Source: Yersinia alsatica
GTDB lineage: Bacteria > Pseudomonadota > Gammaproteobacteria > Enterobacterales > Enterobacteriaceae
NCBI RefSeq assembly: GCF_902170305.1
Contig: NZ_CABHWW010000005.1
Span: 1 to 64,000, forward strand
Reading direction: 5' to 3'
DNA length: 64,000 nt
Shown piece by piece: positions 51,763 to 61,979 of the stretch; position 1 is the stretch's first letter, and each line of letters starts with the position of its first letter. The notes under the pieces were generated by a model. The model was not told the origin of the DNA. It worked only from the letters and a program-made list of their open reading frames with translations, and made no database searches. Both the position numbers and the translations under genes were made by a program.

Positions 51763-52368
51763 ATGAGAAATGAAATAACCGCAATGCTGACAATACTGCT
51801 GCTGGTCGCAACGGTGAGTCGCGCTCATGCCGATCCCACCGATGGCAGTGCTCAACCAACAGAAGAGACGCAGCCGACGGCCCCTTATTTGCTCTCCGGT
51901 GCACCCACTTTTGATTTAACACTGGTGAAATTTCGTGAGCGCTATAATCATGCCAATCCGACACTTCCCATCAGTGAGTTTCATGCTATCACCGTCAAAG
52001 ATGATGCCCCGCCGCTGACTCGTGCGGCCAGTAAAATTAATGAAAACCTTTATGCTTCAACCGCCTTGGAGAAGGGCACCGGTAAGATTAAGACCATCCA
52101 GATTACTTACTTGCCGATCAAAGGAAATGAAGAAAAAGCCGCTCGACGAGTCGCCGTCAATTACATGGCAGCACTAATGCGCCAGTTTGAACCGACACTG
52201 ACCGTCGAACAAAGCCTCGACAATGTGCAGCAACTGCTGACGCAAGGCAAAGGCTCGTCTTTCTATGCCCATTCTGTCGGCGCAATTCGCTATGTTGTAG
52301 CAGATAACGGCGAAAAAGGGCTTACCTTCGCTGTTGAACCGATTAAGCTGTCACTATCTGACGCATAA
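51763..52368 (+). CDS. yiiQ: Secreted DUF1454 protein YiiQ
   Basis: Protein of 201 residues with an N-terminal signal peptide (hydrophobic LTILLLVATVS, cleavage near SRAHA) and conserved blocks APYLLSGAPTFDL, TRAASKINENLYASTALE and YVVADNGEKGLTFAVEPIKL. It is a periplasmic or exported protein of unknown function, as in E. coli, directly upstream of tpiA. Confidence 0.92.
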   Translation: MRNEITAMLTILLLVATVSRAHADPTDGSAQPTEETQPTAPYLLSGAPTFDLTLVKFRERYNHANPTLPISEFHAITVKDDAPPLTRAASKINENLYASTALEKGTGKIKTIQITYLPIKGNEEKAARRVAVNYMAALMRQFEPTLTVEQSLDNVQQLLTQGKGSSFYAHSVGAIRYVVADNGEKGLTFAVEPIKLSLSDA

Positions 52369-52466
52369 TCTCGCCGCAATTAATGACGAAAAGCAAAGCC
52401 ATTGCCGCTAATCATCTCTATACTGTTGGACAGGTAAACTGCCTGTCGGGCAGTCATTATTATTGA

Positions 52467-53264
<798 letters not shown>

Positions 53265-53283
53265 TTTTTGCTTTTAAGTTGCT

Positions 53284-53320
53284 TATAAAGCCGGGGTTAT
53301 TGCTCCGGCTTTATATATAT
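53284..53320 (+). terminator. tpiA terminator, overlapping the end of the convergent gene
   Basis: TATAAAGCCGG / CCGGCTTTATA perfect 11-base stem (53284-53294 and 53305-53315) with a ten-base loop. The stop codon of the minus-strand gene (53297-53299) lies in the loop, and its last residues are encoded by the right arm. Confidence 0.85.
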
Positions 53321-54151
53321 GTCTTTCGGCCTGCCTTTCCATACATCAATCCCCCCAGCCCCCACTGAACCGATGAATTTATTTATCTCAACGCTCTTTT
53401 CTGCCACCTGATCCACGTTACAGCTAAAATGCGTTCTCTTTTGAGTATCAAGAAAATGAATAACATTGCTGTCTTTAAACTTAATTAGATTACAAGCATG
53501 CCCTTGTGTCGCACCTGGTAGCATACGCATTATTGCTGGGCGGCGAATGGCGAGAAGAGTATTGAGTTCATCACTTTTTTTATAATGGCTTAATTGATCG
53601 ATCAACTCCTCCGTGGATATCCCTTCATGGAGGCGTGTGACCATATTGGCGGCAACAGTGGCTCCCCGCAAATTAGATAGTGCGATCACGGGCATGTTGT
53701 TTTCTAATGAATCAATAACAGCGGTGGCACAAGACACACAATTTTGTTGACCAAAACCATGAATCCCAAATAAAGCAAGTAACGCAGCCAAAGGCCGCAA
53801 TAATAGAGGAGCTTTACCATTACGATTGACGTTTTCTAACAAATAATTCTCTACATAGCTATTTTTACTATTCATTTCCTTGCTCTCTACGTATTTATTT
53901 ACATTACTTACGTAGTTGCTTAGTTTTACACCAGAGAGAATCTTTTCATTTTCTATTACTACCGGCGGTTTATAGCTCTCAATACTACTCAAATACTCAG
54001 ATCCTAATAATTCATATGAAGAACCAAGTGGCTCAACTATTTTGCACTCCGTCTGCGTAGTATATCTATCCGGTAATTCGTCTAATAAAGGCTGTTTATC
54101 ATCACTTTCAAGAATTGAATTTAAGCTGCTATTGCTATTACCGATTTGCAT
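53297..54151 (-). CDS. Putative papain-fold (Tox-PL-like) effector or toxin
   Basis: Protein of 284 residues not matching any housekeeping family I know. The C-terminal half has Cys138 (GQQNCVSCA), His218 (TQGHACNLIKF) and Asp235 (IHFLDTQ): the Cys-His-Asp order and the GH...FLDxQ pattern seen in papain-like deamidase/protease toxins, with spacing (80 and 17) close to the Shigella effector OspI as I recall it (83 and 15). The N terminus is rich in Ser, Asn and Gln with no signal peptide, a composition common in type III substrates. A hydrophobic stretch lies at 114-132. AT-rich; a purine-rich AGGGAGAGG ribosome site precedes the ATG. E. coli has cdh here. Function inferred, not shown. Confidence 0.5.
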   Translation of the reverse strand: MQIGNSNSSLNSILESDDKQPLLDELPDRYTTQTECKIVEPLGSSYELLGSEYLSSIESYKPPVVIENEKILSGVKLSNYVSNVNKYVESKEMNSKNSYVENYLLENVNRNGKAPLLLRPLAALLALFGIHGFGQQNCVSCATAVIDSLENNMPVIALSNLRGATVAANMVTRLHEGISTEELIDQLSHYKKSDELNTLLAIRRPAIMRMLPGATQGHACNLIKFKDSNVIHFLDTQKRTHFSCNVDQVAEKSVEINKFIGSVGAGGIDVWKGRPKDIYIKPEQ

Positions 54152-54311
54152 ATCCCTCTCCCTATAAAATTATCAACTCAATCAATCGAGATAAACAAAT
54201 AGCGCATTTAGCTCTGTCTGCCGAATCAGGGAGTTCTTATCTATAAGAATGAGAGAAATAGTGAAAGTAATGAGAGTATTGGTGTAATCAATAAAGGTAT
54301 TTAATTTGTAA

Positions 54312-54344
54312 AACAAAACGCCCGTAAGCATTAACCTACGGGCG
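54312..54344 (-). terminator. Intrinsic terminator of sbp
   Basis: CGCCCGTA / TACGGGCG stem with a ten-base loop; on the minus strand it is followed by TTTTGTTTT. Confidence 0.85.
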
Positions 54345-54366
54345 CTGAGTTAACTCTTAATTAATT

Positions 54367-55356
54367 TTAACGCTTACTGATTTCATCAAACACACCACCG
54401 GTAGCAAAGTGCACCTGCTGTGCTTTAGTCCAACCACCAAACACTTCATCAATGGTAAACAACTTCAGTTGCGGGAATTCATTGGCAAACTTGGCAGCAA
54501 CCGCGGGATCACGTGGGCGATAGTAATTCTTCGCAGCAATGGTCTGGCCTTCAGGTGAGTAGAGATATTTCAAATAAGCATCTGCCACTTCACGAGTACC
54601 GCGCTTATCGACCACTTTATCTACTACGGATACCGTCGGCTCAGCCAAAATAGAGACACTTGGCGTGATTATCTCAAATTGGTCTTTACCTACTTCATTG
54701 ACAGCCAACAGAGCTTCATTTTCCCAGGCAATCAATACATCACCAATGCCACGTTCAACAAAGGTATTGGTCGCGCCACGTGCGCCGGAATCCAGTACCT
54801 CGACATTTTTGTACAGTGTTTTGACAAACTCTTGTGCCTTGGCCTGATCGTTATTGTTATGCTCTAGCGCATAACCCCACGCCGCTAAATAATTCCAGCG
54901 CGCCCCACCAGATGTTTTTGGATTCGGAGTAATAACCGAGACTCCCGGTTTCACTAAATCTGACCAATCATGAATTTGCTTCGGATTTCCTTTACGTACC
55001 AGGAATACGATCGTTGAGGTGTAAGGCGCGGAGTTATCCGGCAGGCGCTTGATCCAATTTTTATCAATACGACCACGCTCAGCAATAGCATCGACGTCAT
55101 AAGCCAGAGCCAGAGTCACAACATCAGCTTCAATACCATTAATAACCGAGGTCGCCTGTTTACCAGAACCGCCATGTGATTGACGCACTGTCACCTTATC
55201 GCCGGTCTGCTCTTGCCAGTGCTTACTAAATGCCTGGTTATATTCTTGATAAAATTCACGAGTTGGATCATATGACACATTCAACAATTGAATATCTTTT
55301 GCCATGGCACCTGATGCCAGCAGCAGTAATGACAGACCTACACCCCATTTACGCAT
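54367..55356 (-). CDS. sbp: Periplasmic sulfate-binding protein Sbp
   Basis: High-affinity sulfate/thiosulfate receptor for the CysTWA ABC importer. The 329-residue precursor has a signal peptide ending SGAMA, then [21 protein letters not shown], the conserved [10 protein letters not shown] anion-binding segment, and [19 protein letters not shown]. It is a single-gene unit in E. coli under CysB control; no operator is identified here. Confidence 0.96.
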   Translation of the reverse strand: MRKWGVGLSLLLLASGAMAKDIQLLNVSYDPTREFYQEYNQAFSKHWQEQTGDKVTVRQSHGGSGKQATSVINGIEADVVTLALAYDVDAIAERGRIDKNWIKRLPDNSAPYTSTIVFLVRKGNPKQIHDWSDLVKPGVSVITPNPKTSGGARWNYLAAWGYALEHNNNDQAKAQEFVKTLYKNVEVLDSGARGATNTFVERGIGDVLIAWENEALLAVNEVGKDQFEIITPSVSILAEPTVSVVDKVVDKRGTREVADAYLKYLYSPEGQTIAAKNYYRPRDPAVAAKFANEFPQLKLFTIDEVFGGWTKAQQVHFATGGVFDEISKR

Positions 55357-55522
55357 CGACCCGCTCCCCAGATTTATTGTTATTAATCTAATGTTATTAA
55401 CCTAAATTCTAATCAACCCAATTGGTTGGCTTGATACAGAGCGTGCCAGAAACTTTTCACGCAATTAAAGAATAAAAAAGTTTTGATTATATCAATACGA
55501 AATATACCGGGAATTAAATGCA

Positions 55523-55552
55523 AAAAGCCCCCGCGAGCGGAGGCTTTCTTTT
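55523..55552 (-). terminator. Intrinsic terminator of pfkA
   Basis: AAAAGCCTCCGC-type / GCGGGGGCTTTTT stem (one mismatch) read on the minus strand, ending in a T-run directly after the pfkA stop. Confidence 0.82.
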
Positions 55553-55568
55553 CAGGCTATTTCCTGTT

Positions 55569-56552
55569 TTAGAACAGTTTTTTCGCCGTGTCGTACCAAT
55601 CTTCTTTAAATTTACTTTTCTTGTTCTCTGGTGCGATACAAACAGAGATTAATTCATGCACCATTTTCTCGTTCTGTACGCCGACGCAGAAACCGCCATG
55701 CTTATAGTCATGATCCTGCAATAGCAGGTCAACCGCATAAGCCCCCATGCGGGAGGCCAGAATACGGTCATAGGCGACTGGAGCACCGCCGCGCTGGATA
55801 TGGCCCAATACGGTACCACGGGTTTCACGGCCCGTTTCTTTCTCGATATATTTAGCCAGCTCGTCGATATCATCCAGTTTTTCAGTGATGGCAACGATAG
55901 CGTGCTTCTTGCCTTTGGCAATACCGGCTTTGATTTCTTCAACCAAATCATCACGTTTGAATTCAACTTCAGGGATAGCAATAAATTCACAACCCCCGGC
56001 AATGGCCGCCGCCAGAGTCAAATCACCGCAATAACGGCCCATCACTTCAACGATAGAAATACGTTGATGTGAAGAGGAGGTATCACGCAAGCGGTCAATA
56101 GCTTCAACCACAGTACTTAAAGCGGTGAAGAAACCGATAGTGTAGTCAGTACCGGCCACATCGTTATCGATAGTACCTGGTAAACCGATGCAGTGAATGC
56201 CGCCTTCTTTGGTCAGCAAGTCTGCACCGGCATAAGAACCGTCACCACCGATAACCACCAGGCCATCGATACCACGGTCTTTCATATTCTGGAGCGCAAC
56301 TTTGCGTTTTTCCGGATCACGGAATTCAGGGAAACGCGCAGAACCTAAGAAGGTACCGCCGCGGTTAATCATATCGGACACACTATAGCGGTCCAGCTTT
56401 CTCATACGGTTTTCGTACAAGCCAAGATAGCCATCTTCAATACCGTAAACTTCTAATCCTGCTGACAAAGCTGCACGAACAACCCCACGAATGGCTGCGT
56501 TCATACCAGGCGCGTCACCGCCGCTTGTGAGTACACCGATTTTCTTGACCAT
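55569..56552 (-). CDS. pfkA: ATP-dependent 6-phosphofructokinase I PfkA
   Basis: Key glycolytic kinase, allosterically controlled by ADP and PEP in E. coli. It has 327 residues. Motifs: ATP-binding [18 protein letters not shown], the catalytic [10 protein letters not shown] segment, MGRYCGDL and GHIQRGGAP. The C-terminal end is a few residues longer than in E. coli (320). It is followed by sbp and preceded by fieF, both on the same strand but with separate terminators. Confidence 0.97.
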   Translation of the reverse strand: MVKKIGVLTSGGDAPGMNAAIRGVVRAALSAGLEVYGIEDGYLGLYENRMRKLDRYSVSDMINRGGTFLGSARFPEFRDPEKRKVALQNMKDRGIDGLVVIGGDGSYAGADLLTKEGGIHCIGLPGTIDNDVAGTDYTIGFFTALSTVVEAIDRLRDTSSSHQRISIVEVMGRYCGDLTLAAAIAGGCEFIAIPEVEFKRDDLVEEIKAGIAKGKKHAIVAITEKLDDIDELAKYIEKETGRETRGTVLGHIQRGGAPVAYDRILASRMGAYAVDLLLQDHDYKHGGFCVGVQNEKMVHELISVCIAPENKKSKFKEDWYDTAKKLF

Positions 56553-56801
56553 GACTACCTCTGAACTTGTAGATGCGATTTTTTAAAATTCTTTATTTGC
56601 CGATTATGTCTTGCACAGGTGAACAGTACAGAAAATCAGCTTTATGAGCTTAATATCGAATATTATAGCAAAAACACCAAGCTGAATTGATTCAAGTCAT
56701 GCCATTTGGCGGTATTTTCTTCATAGCCTAACCATTGTGTAACCACAATTTACCTGCCGCTAATGCCACAATAGTTAATGTAGCAATAATCGATGAAGAA
56801 A

Positions 56802-57704
56802 TTATAACTCCCAATGCGCATGACGCTCTTTTGGCACCACAGAGCTGGGATCTTGATGGATAAGTACATCTGCGCCGGGGAAGCGATGCAACAATGCCCG
56901 CTCGACCTGCTCCGCTAAAACATGCGCTTCCATCAATGGCAGCATATCTTCCATTTCGAGATGAAGCTGAATAAAGCGGGTCGGCCCCGACTGGCGGGTT
57001 CGTAAGTCATGGGCGCCAATGACACCCGGCCATGACATCACGATATCGATAATTTCCTGCCGCTCATCATCAGGTAATGCCCGGTCCAGCAAAGCTTGCA
57101 CCGCCTCATACCCCATCCGCAATGCGCTGTAGAGGATATAAACACCGATACCCAAAGCGAACAGTGCATCCGCACGATGAAAACCATACCAACTCAATGC
57201 CAATGCAATAAGAATAGCACCATTCATCATGACATCAGATTGATAGTGCAACATATCGGCCCGAATAGCCTGACTTTGCGTTTTTCGTACCACCCAGCGC
57301 TGAAATGTGACTAATATCAGTGTACTGAATAATGCGACTAACGTTACCCAGATACCTATACTAGGATCTTGCAACGGCTCCGGCGAAGCTAAATGCTGGA
57401 AACCGGTCAAGAACAAGAATAGCGCCGAGCCAGAGATAAACATACTTTGCGCCAATGCCGCCAAGGATTCAGCTTTACCATGACCAAAAGTATGTTCTTC
57501 ATCAGCAGGCTGCAGGGAGTAGCGCACCACAAAAAGGTTTGTCAGAGAGGCTGCCAGATCCACCAGCGAGTCAACTAACGCTGCCAACAAACTTACCGAC
57601 CCGGTATGCCACCAGGCAAAAATTTTAATAATCAGTAAGATTGATGCCAGCGCAGTGGCACTCAGTGCAGCGGCTTTAACCAGTCGCCCATATTGCGGAT
57701 CCAT
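56802..57704 (-). CDS. fieF: Cation efflux pump FieF (YiiP)
   Basis: Zn2+/Fe2+ proton antiporter of the cation diffusion facilitator family. It has 300 residues, the same as in E. coli. Six membrane helices, the zinc site DSLVD (about 45-49) and HxxxD ([13 protein letters not shown]), the [12 protein letters not shown] loop and a cytoplasmic domain with HLEMED are all present. Confidence 0.96.
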   Translation of the reverse strand: MDPQYGRLVKAAALSATALASILLIIKIFAWWHTGSVSLLAALVDSLVDLAASLTNLFVVRYSLQPADEEHTFGHGKAESLAALAQSMFISGSALFLFLTGFQHLASPEPLQDPSIGIWVTLVALFSTLILVTFQRWVVRKTQSQAIRADMLHYQSDVMMNGAILIALALSWYGFHRADALFALGIGVYILYSALRMGYEAVQALLDRALPDDERQEIIDIVMSWPGVIGAHDLRTRQSGPTRFIQLHLEMEDMLPLMEAHVLAEQVERALLHRFPGADVLIHQDPSSVVPKERHAHWEL

Positions 57705-57753
57705 AACTCATCCCAAATGATATTTAAGGATGATCAGTATAACGGAAATGGGC

Positions 57754-57784
57754 AAAAAAAAGCCCCGCCATCATGGCGGGGAAA
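57754..57784 (-). terminator. Intrinsic terminator of cpxP
   Basis: CCCCGCC / GGCGGGG stem with a short loop, followed on the minus strand by CTTTTTTTT. Confidence 0.88.
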
Positions 57785-57815
57785 GACAGGGATGGTGTCT
57801 ATGGCAAGGAAAACA

Positions 57816-57855
57816 GGGTATTACTTGGTACTACTGGGTATTACTTGGTACTACT
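57816..57855. repeat. Perfect tandem duplication of a 20-base unit at the end of cpxP
   Basis: GGGTATTACTTGGTACTACT occurs twice head to tail (57816-57835 and 57836-57855). The second copy overlaps the first two bases of the cpxP stop codon (57854-57856). No coding effect beyond the stop. It lies between the gene and its terminator. Confidence 0.9.
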
Positions 57856-58363
57856 ACTTCTGGGCAGAAGCGGGTTGTTCTACTGCTGGTGCTGGCGCCT
57901 GCTGCATTTTCTCAATGCGCTGCTGGTGCTTTTGGTTCAGGACAGCTTTTTGCTCTGGAGTGAGCAAGTTAAACATTTGGTTACGGACTTTGGCCATTTC
58001 GACCTGACGATCAATTTGGTCTTTGGACATTTTCTCGGCTTGTGCTCTTACCGCGGCTTCATCGAATTTATCGGCGGTAACCAGCTTATGCATGGCTTCT
58101 CGGTCTGCCATGTCCATACGAGGTTGGCCTTGACGAGACTGGCGCATTAAGTCGCGCATTTGCTGGCGTTGCTGTTCAGTCAGATTGACGCCATCAAACA
58201 TGTTATGGTGACCGCGACCGTCTTTCTTGTTCATCATCGTACCGTCACCGTGGCACCAGCCATCAGTGGTTCCGGTTTTATCAGCGGCGAACGCGGCGTG
58301 GGAGCCGAGAACTAACATTGACGCCATGATTAACGTTGATACTTTAGTTACTTTGCGCATCAT
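57854..58363 (-). CDS. cpxP: Periplasmic Cpx inhibitor and chaperone CpxP
   Basis: Periplasmic protein that restrains CpxA and helps DegP degrade misfolded pilins. The 169-residue precursor has a signal peptide (cleavage near HAAFA) and two LTxxQ motifs ([10 protein letters not shown] at about 60 and [10 protein letters not shown] at about 130). The C-terminal tail is proline/alanine-rich ([15 protein letters not shown]), unlike the E. coli end. Divergent from cpxRA with a CpxR box between them. Confidence 0.95.
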   Translation of the reverse strand: MMRKVTKVSTLIMASMLVLGSHAAFAADKTGTTDGWCHGDGTMMNKKDGRGHHNMFDGVNLTEQQRQQMRDLMRQSRQGQPRMDMADREAMHKLVTADKFDEAAVRAQAEKMSKDQIDRQVEMAKVRNQMFNLLTPEQKAVLNQKHQQRIEKMQQAPAPAVEQPASAQK

Positions 58364-58479
58364 TAAACTCCTGGGTTCTATCTGCTAAGCGATTTGCTGC
58401 TATGCGATTCAATGAGAAGCAGTCTATCGGTCCGGCTGCAAACTAGCGTCAGTGGGATGTAAAACTGGAGTCAGGGCAT

Positions 58480-58494
58480 GTAAAGCTAAGTAAA
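58480..58494. promoter_or_regulatory. CpxR box between cpxP and cpxR
   Basis: GTAAA-GCTAA-GTAAA, an exact match to the CpxR consensus GTAAA-N5-GTAAA. Another GTAAA half-site lies at 58459-58463. It should activate cpxP strongly and autoregulate cpxRA. Confidence 0.9.
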
Positions 58495-58548
58495 GTCATG
58501 GAATACCGGCAATTGATAACGTATTTTGCGTCAAGAGGAGAAACAATC

Positions 58549-59247
58549 ATGCATAAAATCCTATTAGTCGATGATGACCGTGAACTGACGTCGCTGTTGA
58601 AAGAATTACTGGAAATGGAAGGTTTTAATGTGGTTGTTGCTCACGATGGTGAGCAGGCATTAAACTTGCTGGATAACTCTATCGACTTGTTATTACTCGA
58701 TATTATGATGCCACGTAAAAATGGTATCGAAACATTGAAAGAATTACGCCAACACCACCAGACCCCGGTGATTATGCTTACTGCCCGTGGCAGTGAACTG
58801 GATCGGGTACTGGGTTTGGAGTTGGGTGCCGATGATTATCTGGCCAAACCCTTTAATGATCGTGAGCTTGTCGCACGTATCCGTGCCATTTTGCGCCGCT
58901 CGAACTGGAGTGAGCAGCAACAAAATATTGACCAAGGCGCGCCAACACTGGAGGTTGATTGCCTGCAATTGAATCCGGGCCGCCAGGAAGCGAGCTTTGA
59001 AGGCCAGTCGCTAGAATTAACCGGAACTGAATTTACCTTGCTCTACCTACTGGCCCAACACCTTGGTCAAGTGGTATCGCGAGAACACCTCAGCCAGGAA
59101 GTGCTGGGGAAACGATTGACACCTTTTGACCGTGCCATTGATATGCACATTTCAAACCTGCGCCGTAAGTTGCCGGACCGCAAAGACGGGTTACCTTGGT
59201 TTAAAACCCTGCGTGGTCGCGGGTATCTGATGGTTTCTGAAACATGA
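58549..59247 (+). CDS. cpxR: Envelope-stress response regulator CpxR
   Basis: OmpR-family regulator, 232 residues as in E. coli. The receiver domain has the acidic pocket (VDDD) and phosphorylation site Asp51 (LLLLDIMMP), and the winged-helix domain ends GRGYLMVSET. The frame opens at 58498, but the ATG at 58549, with AGGAG 9 bases upstream, gives the conserved N terminus. The stop overlaps the cpxA start (ATGA). Confidence 0.97.
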   Translation: MHKILLVDDDRELTSLLKELLEMEGFNVVVAHDGEQALNLLDNSIDLLLLDIMMPRKNGIETLKELRQHHQTPVIMLTARGSELDRVLGLELGADDYLAKPFNDRELVARIRAILRRSNWSEQQQNIDQGAPTLEVDCLQLNPGRQEASFEGQSLELTGTEFTLLYLLAQHLGQVVSREHLSQEVLGKRLTPFDRAIDMHISNLRRKLPDRKDGLPWFKTLRGRGYLMVSET

Positions 59248-60617
59248 TTAACAGTTTAACGGCGCGAATTTTTGCTATTTTTTGGTTTACCTTAGCACTG
59301 GTATTAATGCTGGTGCTGATGGTGCCCAAACTCGATTCGCGCCAAATGACGACCTTGCTCGAAAGTGAACAGCGCCAAGGAACGATGCTGGAGCAACATA
59401 TCGAAGCTGAGCTGGCAAGTGACCCGGCCAATGACCTTATGTGGTGGCGTAGGCTGTATCGCGCTATCGAAAAATGGGCACCGCCGGGCCAGCATTTAGT
59501 GTTAGTGACCACAGAGGGCCGCGTTATTGGTGCTCAACGTCACGAAATGCAAGTTGTGCGTAATTTCATCGGTCAGTCAGATAACTCAGACCAGCCGAAA
59601 AAGAAAAAGTATGGCCGCATCGAGATGGTCGGCCCTTTCTCCATCCGTGATGGGGAAGATAATTACCAACTTTATCTGATTCGCCCAGCCAGTAGTCCAC
59701 AGTCTGATTTTATCAACCTGATGTTTGACCGGCCGCTGCTGCTATTGATTGCCACGATGCTGATCAGTGCTCCCCTGCTGTTATGGCTGGCATGGAGTCT
59801 GGCGAAACCAGCGCGTAAGCTGAAAAATGCTGCTGATGATGTGGCCCGGGGCAATTTAAAACCGCACCCAGAGCTGGAGTCCGGGCCACAAGAATTTTTG
59901 GCCACCGGGGCCAGTTTCAACCAGATGATCGGCGCTCTCGATAGGATGGTGGTCGCCCAACAACGGCTGATTTCTGATATTTCCCATGAACTACGTACCC
60001 CGCTGACGCGCCTGCAACTGGCTACCGCGCTACTGCGCCGCCGCCATGGCGAGGGGAAAGAGCTGGAACGTATCGAAATGGAAGCGCAGCGTTTAGATAG
60101 TATGATCAATGACTTACTGGTGCTATCTCGCAGTCAGCATAAAAGTGAGTTACACCGTGAGCCGATTAAAGCTAATGATTTGTGGTCTGATGTGCTGGAA
60201 AACGCGCAGTTCGAAGCCGATCAAATGGGTAAAACACTGGAGGTGACCGCACCACCGGGGCCATGGACGTTATTTGGCAACCCTGCGGCCCTCGACAGTG
60301 CGCTGGAGAATATCGTGCGTAATGCACTGCGTTATTCTCACCATCACATTGCCGTGGCATTCAGCTCGGATAATCAGGGTATTACTATCACTGTGGATGA
60401 TGATGGCCCGGGAGTCAGCCCAGAAGATCGTGAACAGATATTCCGGCCGTTCTACCGTACGGATGAAGCGCGTGATCGTGAATCCGGTGGAACAGGCCTG
60501 GGGTTGGCGATTGTCGAAACTGCGGTTAATCAGCACCGTGGATGGGTACGAGCCGAAGATAGCCCATTAGGTGGTTTACGCTTGATAATCTGGTTGCCGC
60601 TGCACCCACTCAAATAG
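59244..60617 (+). CDS. cpxA: Envelope-stress sensor histidine kinase CpxA
   Basis: Inner-membrane sensor kinase/phosphatase for CpxR, 457 residues. The first membrane helix is at about 8-28, the periplasmic sensor domain to about 163, the second helix at about 164-185, then HAMP, the phosphorylated His248 in SDISHELRTPLTR, and the ATPase boxes (N box NIVRNALRYS, G1 DDGPGVS, G2 GGTGLGLAI). Its start overlaps the cpxR stop by 4 bases, so the pair is translationally coupled. Confidence 0.97.
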   Translation: MINSLTARIFAIFWFTLALVLMLVLMVPKLDSRQMTTLLESEQRQGTMLEQHIEAELASDPANDLMWWRRLYRAIEKWAPPGQHLVLVTTEGRVIGAQRHEMQVVRNFIGQSDNSDQPKKKKYGRIEMVGPFSIRDGEDNYQLYLIRPASSPQSDFINLMFDRPLLLLIATMLISAPLLLWLAWSLAKPARKLKNAADDVARGNLKPHPELESGPQEFLATGASFNQMIGALDRMVVAQQRLISDISHELRTPLTRLQLATALLRRRHGEGKELERIEMEAQRLDSMINDLLVLSRSQHKSELHREPIKANDLWSDVLENAQFEADQMGKTLEVTAPPGPWTLFGNPAALDSALENIVRNALRYSHHHIAVAFSSDNQGITITVDDDGPGVSPEDREQIFRPFYRTDEARDRESGGTGLGLAIVETAVNQHRGWVRAEDSPLGGLRLIIWLPLHPLK

Positions 60618-60623
60618 CTATCG

Positions 60624-60670
60624 CCCCTTTGCACTTGAAGCTGTGAGGTTGTTAGCCAAGTGCAAAGGGG
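60624..60670. repeat. Long palindrome with ERIC-like core after cpxA
   Basis: CCCCTTTGCACTTG / CAAGTGCAAAGGGG, a perfect 14-base inverted repeat (60624-60637 and 60657-60670) around a 19-base loop. The left arm end plus loop (CTTGAAGCTGTGAGGTTGTTAGCC, 60633-60656) resembles the reverse complement of an ERIC end. It may serve as a terminator for the convergent cpxA and ada, though T-runs are short. Confidence 0.65.
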
Positions 60671-60685
60671 ATGACCGCCTCGAGT

Positions 60686-60709
60686 TGCCCGATCATGTTG
60701 GATCGGGCA
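60686..60709. terminator. Second hairpin between cpxA and ada
   Basis: TGCCCGATC / GATCGGGCA perfect 9-base stem with an ATGTTG loop, between the convergent genes. T-rich sequence follows about 18 bases downstream on the plus strand. Confidence 0.55.
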
Positions 60710-60736
60710 GATCCCCGGCTTTCAAAATTTTTTCAG

Positions 60737-61822
60737 CTACTCGTCCTGCTTTGCCAATACCACGGCTTCTTGTTCCAATAACCGTTTCTTGCGCTCAATG
60801 CCCCAACGATAACCTGACAATGATCCATCCTGACGAATGACTCGGTGGCAAGGAATAGCGACGGCCAATATATTGGCGGCACAAGCGCCAGCAACAGCCC
60901 GTACCGCTTTTGGTGAGCCGACCTGCGTCGCAATCTCGGCATAGCTGGCAGTCTTACCCACCGGTATTGCACGTAACGCCTGCCATACTCGTTGCTGAAA
61001 GGCGGTACCGCGGATATCCAATGGCAAATCAAGCCCGATCTGAGGGGCTTCGACCAGCCCCACCACTTGAGCAAACCATTGCTCAAACTCGGCATCACCA
61101 CCAATTAACTCGGCATGAGGAAATTTGTCCTGTAATTGCTGCACCAGTGGCAGCGGGTCATCGCCCAGCAAAATAGCACAGATCCCCTGCTCACTTTTTG
61201 CCACTAAAATGGCTCCAAGGGCGCTCTCACCAACTGCAAAATGCAGTCTGACATCACGCCCACCTTTACGATAGCGGGTCGGCGTCATCCCTAATAATTG
61301 ATTCGATTGCTCATAAAAACGGCCATTAGAGTTATAACCGGCGTCATAAATTGCGTCAGTCACCGAACCTTGCCCCGCTAATTGTGTGCGAACTCGCGCA
61401 CTGCGAGTGGCAACGGCATACGCCTTGGGGGTAAGCCCGGTGAAGGCTTTAAATAACCGATGGAAATGGAAAGCGCTAAGGCCCAGCTTTGCTGCCAACT
61501 CTTCAAGCTTAAATGGTGTTTCAGCTTGCTCAATTAAGCGGCATGCCTGGCTGATTTTTTCGGCATGCTGCTGCTCTTGGGATAACTCAGTGGGGCGGCA
61601 CCGCTTGCAAGGACGATAGCCCGCAAGCTCGGCGGCATGGTTATCAGCAAAGAATTCAATATGTTCGGCTTTAGCCTGACGGGAGGAGCAAGAGGGTCGG
61701 CAATACACTCCGGTGGTTTTCACTGCATAAACAAACTGACCATCAGCCGCCTTATCGCGATTAATCACAGCGATAAAACGCGAGTTTTGCGTAATGTCTA
61801 ACCATCCTTTCGCTGATTTCAT
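60737..61822 (-). CDS. ada: Bifunctional DNA alkylation repair protein and regulator Ada
   Basis: Repairs methylphosphotriesters and O6-methylguanine, and when methylated on its N-terminal Cys activates the adaptive response. It has 361 residues from the ATG at 61820-61822 (an upstream ATG at 61861 is possible). Zinc/acceptor cysteines are at about 41, 45, 72 and 75 (YCRPSC...PCKRC), an AraC-type helix-turn-helix follows (about 90-185), and the C-terminal methyltransferase has the acceptor Cys in IPCHRV (about 325). It is convergent with cpxA; in E. coli ada is elsewhere with alkB, and no alkB is seen here. Confidence 0.95.
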   Translation of the reverse strand: MKSAKGWLDITQNSRFIAVINRDKAADGQFVYAVKTTGVYCRPSCSSRQAKAEHIEFFADNHAAELAGYRPCKRCRPTELSQEQQHAEKISQACRLIEQAETPFKLEELAAKLGLSAFHFHRLFKAFTGLTPKAYAVATRSARVRTQLAGQGSVTDAIYDAGYNSNGRFYEQSNQLLGMTPTRYRKGGRDVRLHFAVGESALGAILVAKSEQGICAILLGDDPLPLVQQLQDKFPHAELIGGDAEFEQWFAQVVGLVEAPQIGLDLPLDIRGTAFQQRVWQALRAIPVGKTASYAEIATQVGSPKAVRAVAGACAANILAVAIPCHRVIRQDGSLSGYRWGIERKKRLLEQEAVVLAKQDE

Positions 61823-61890
61823 GATGAATACCCCTTTGATACTGACTGTAGCGGCCAGCATATAAAACCACCGCTGCTTGTGCTCTCCGC

Positions 61891-61909
61891 TCCTTGCTTT
61901 TAAATTTTT
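61891..61909 (-). promoter_or_regulatory. Possible Ada box upstream of ada
   Basis: The minus strand reads AAAAATTTAAAAGCAAGGA, similar to the E. coli ada operator region (AATTAAAGCGCAAG) but lacking the central GC. A TTTATATGCT -10-like stretch follows. Weak evidence. Confidence 0.4.
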
Positions 61910-61979
61910 GTTTTACGGCTCAACCGCTGCACTGCGCGGGGGTTTCTGATATCCTGCGCCCCTTATTATTGGGGGACAT

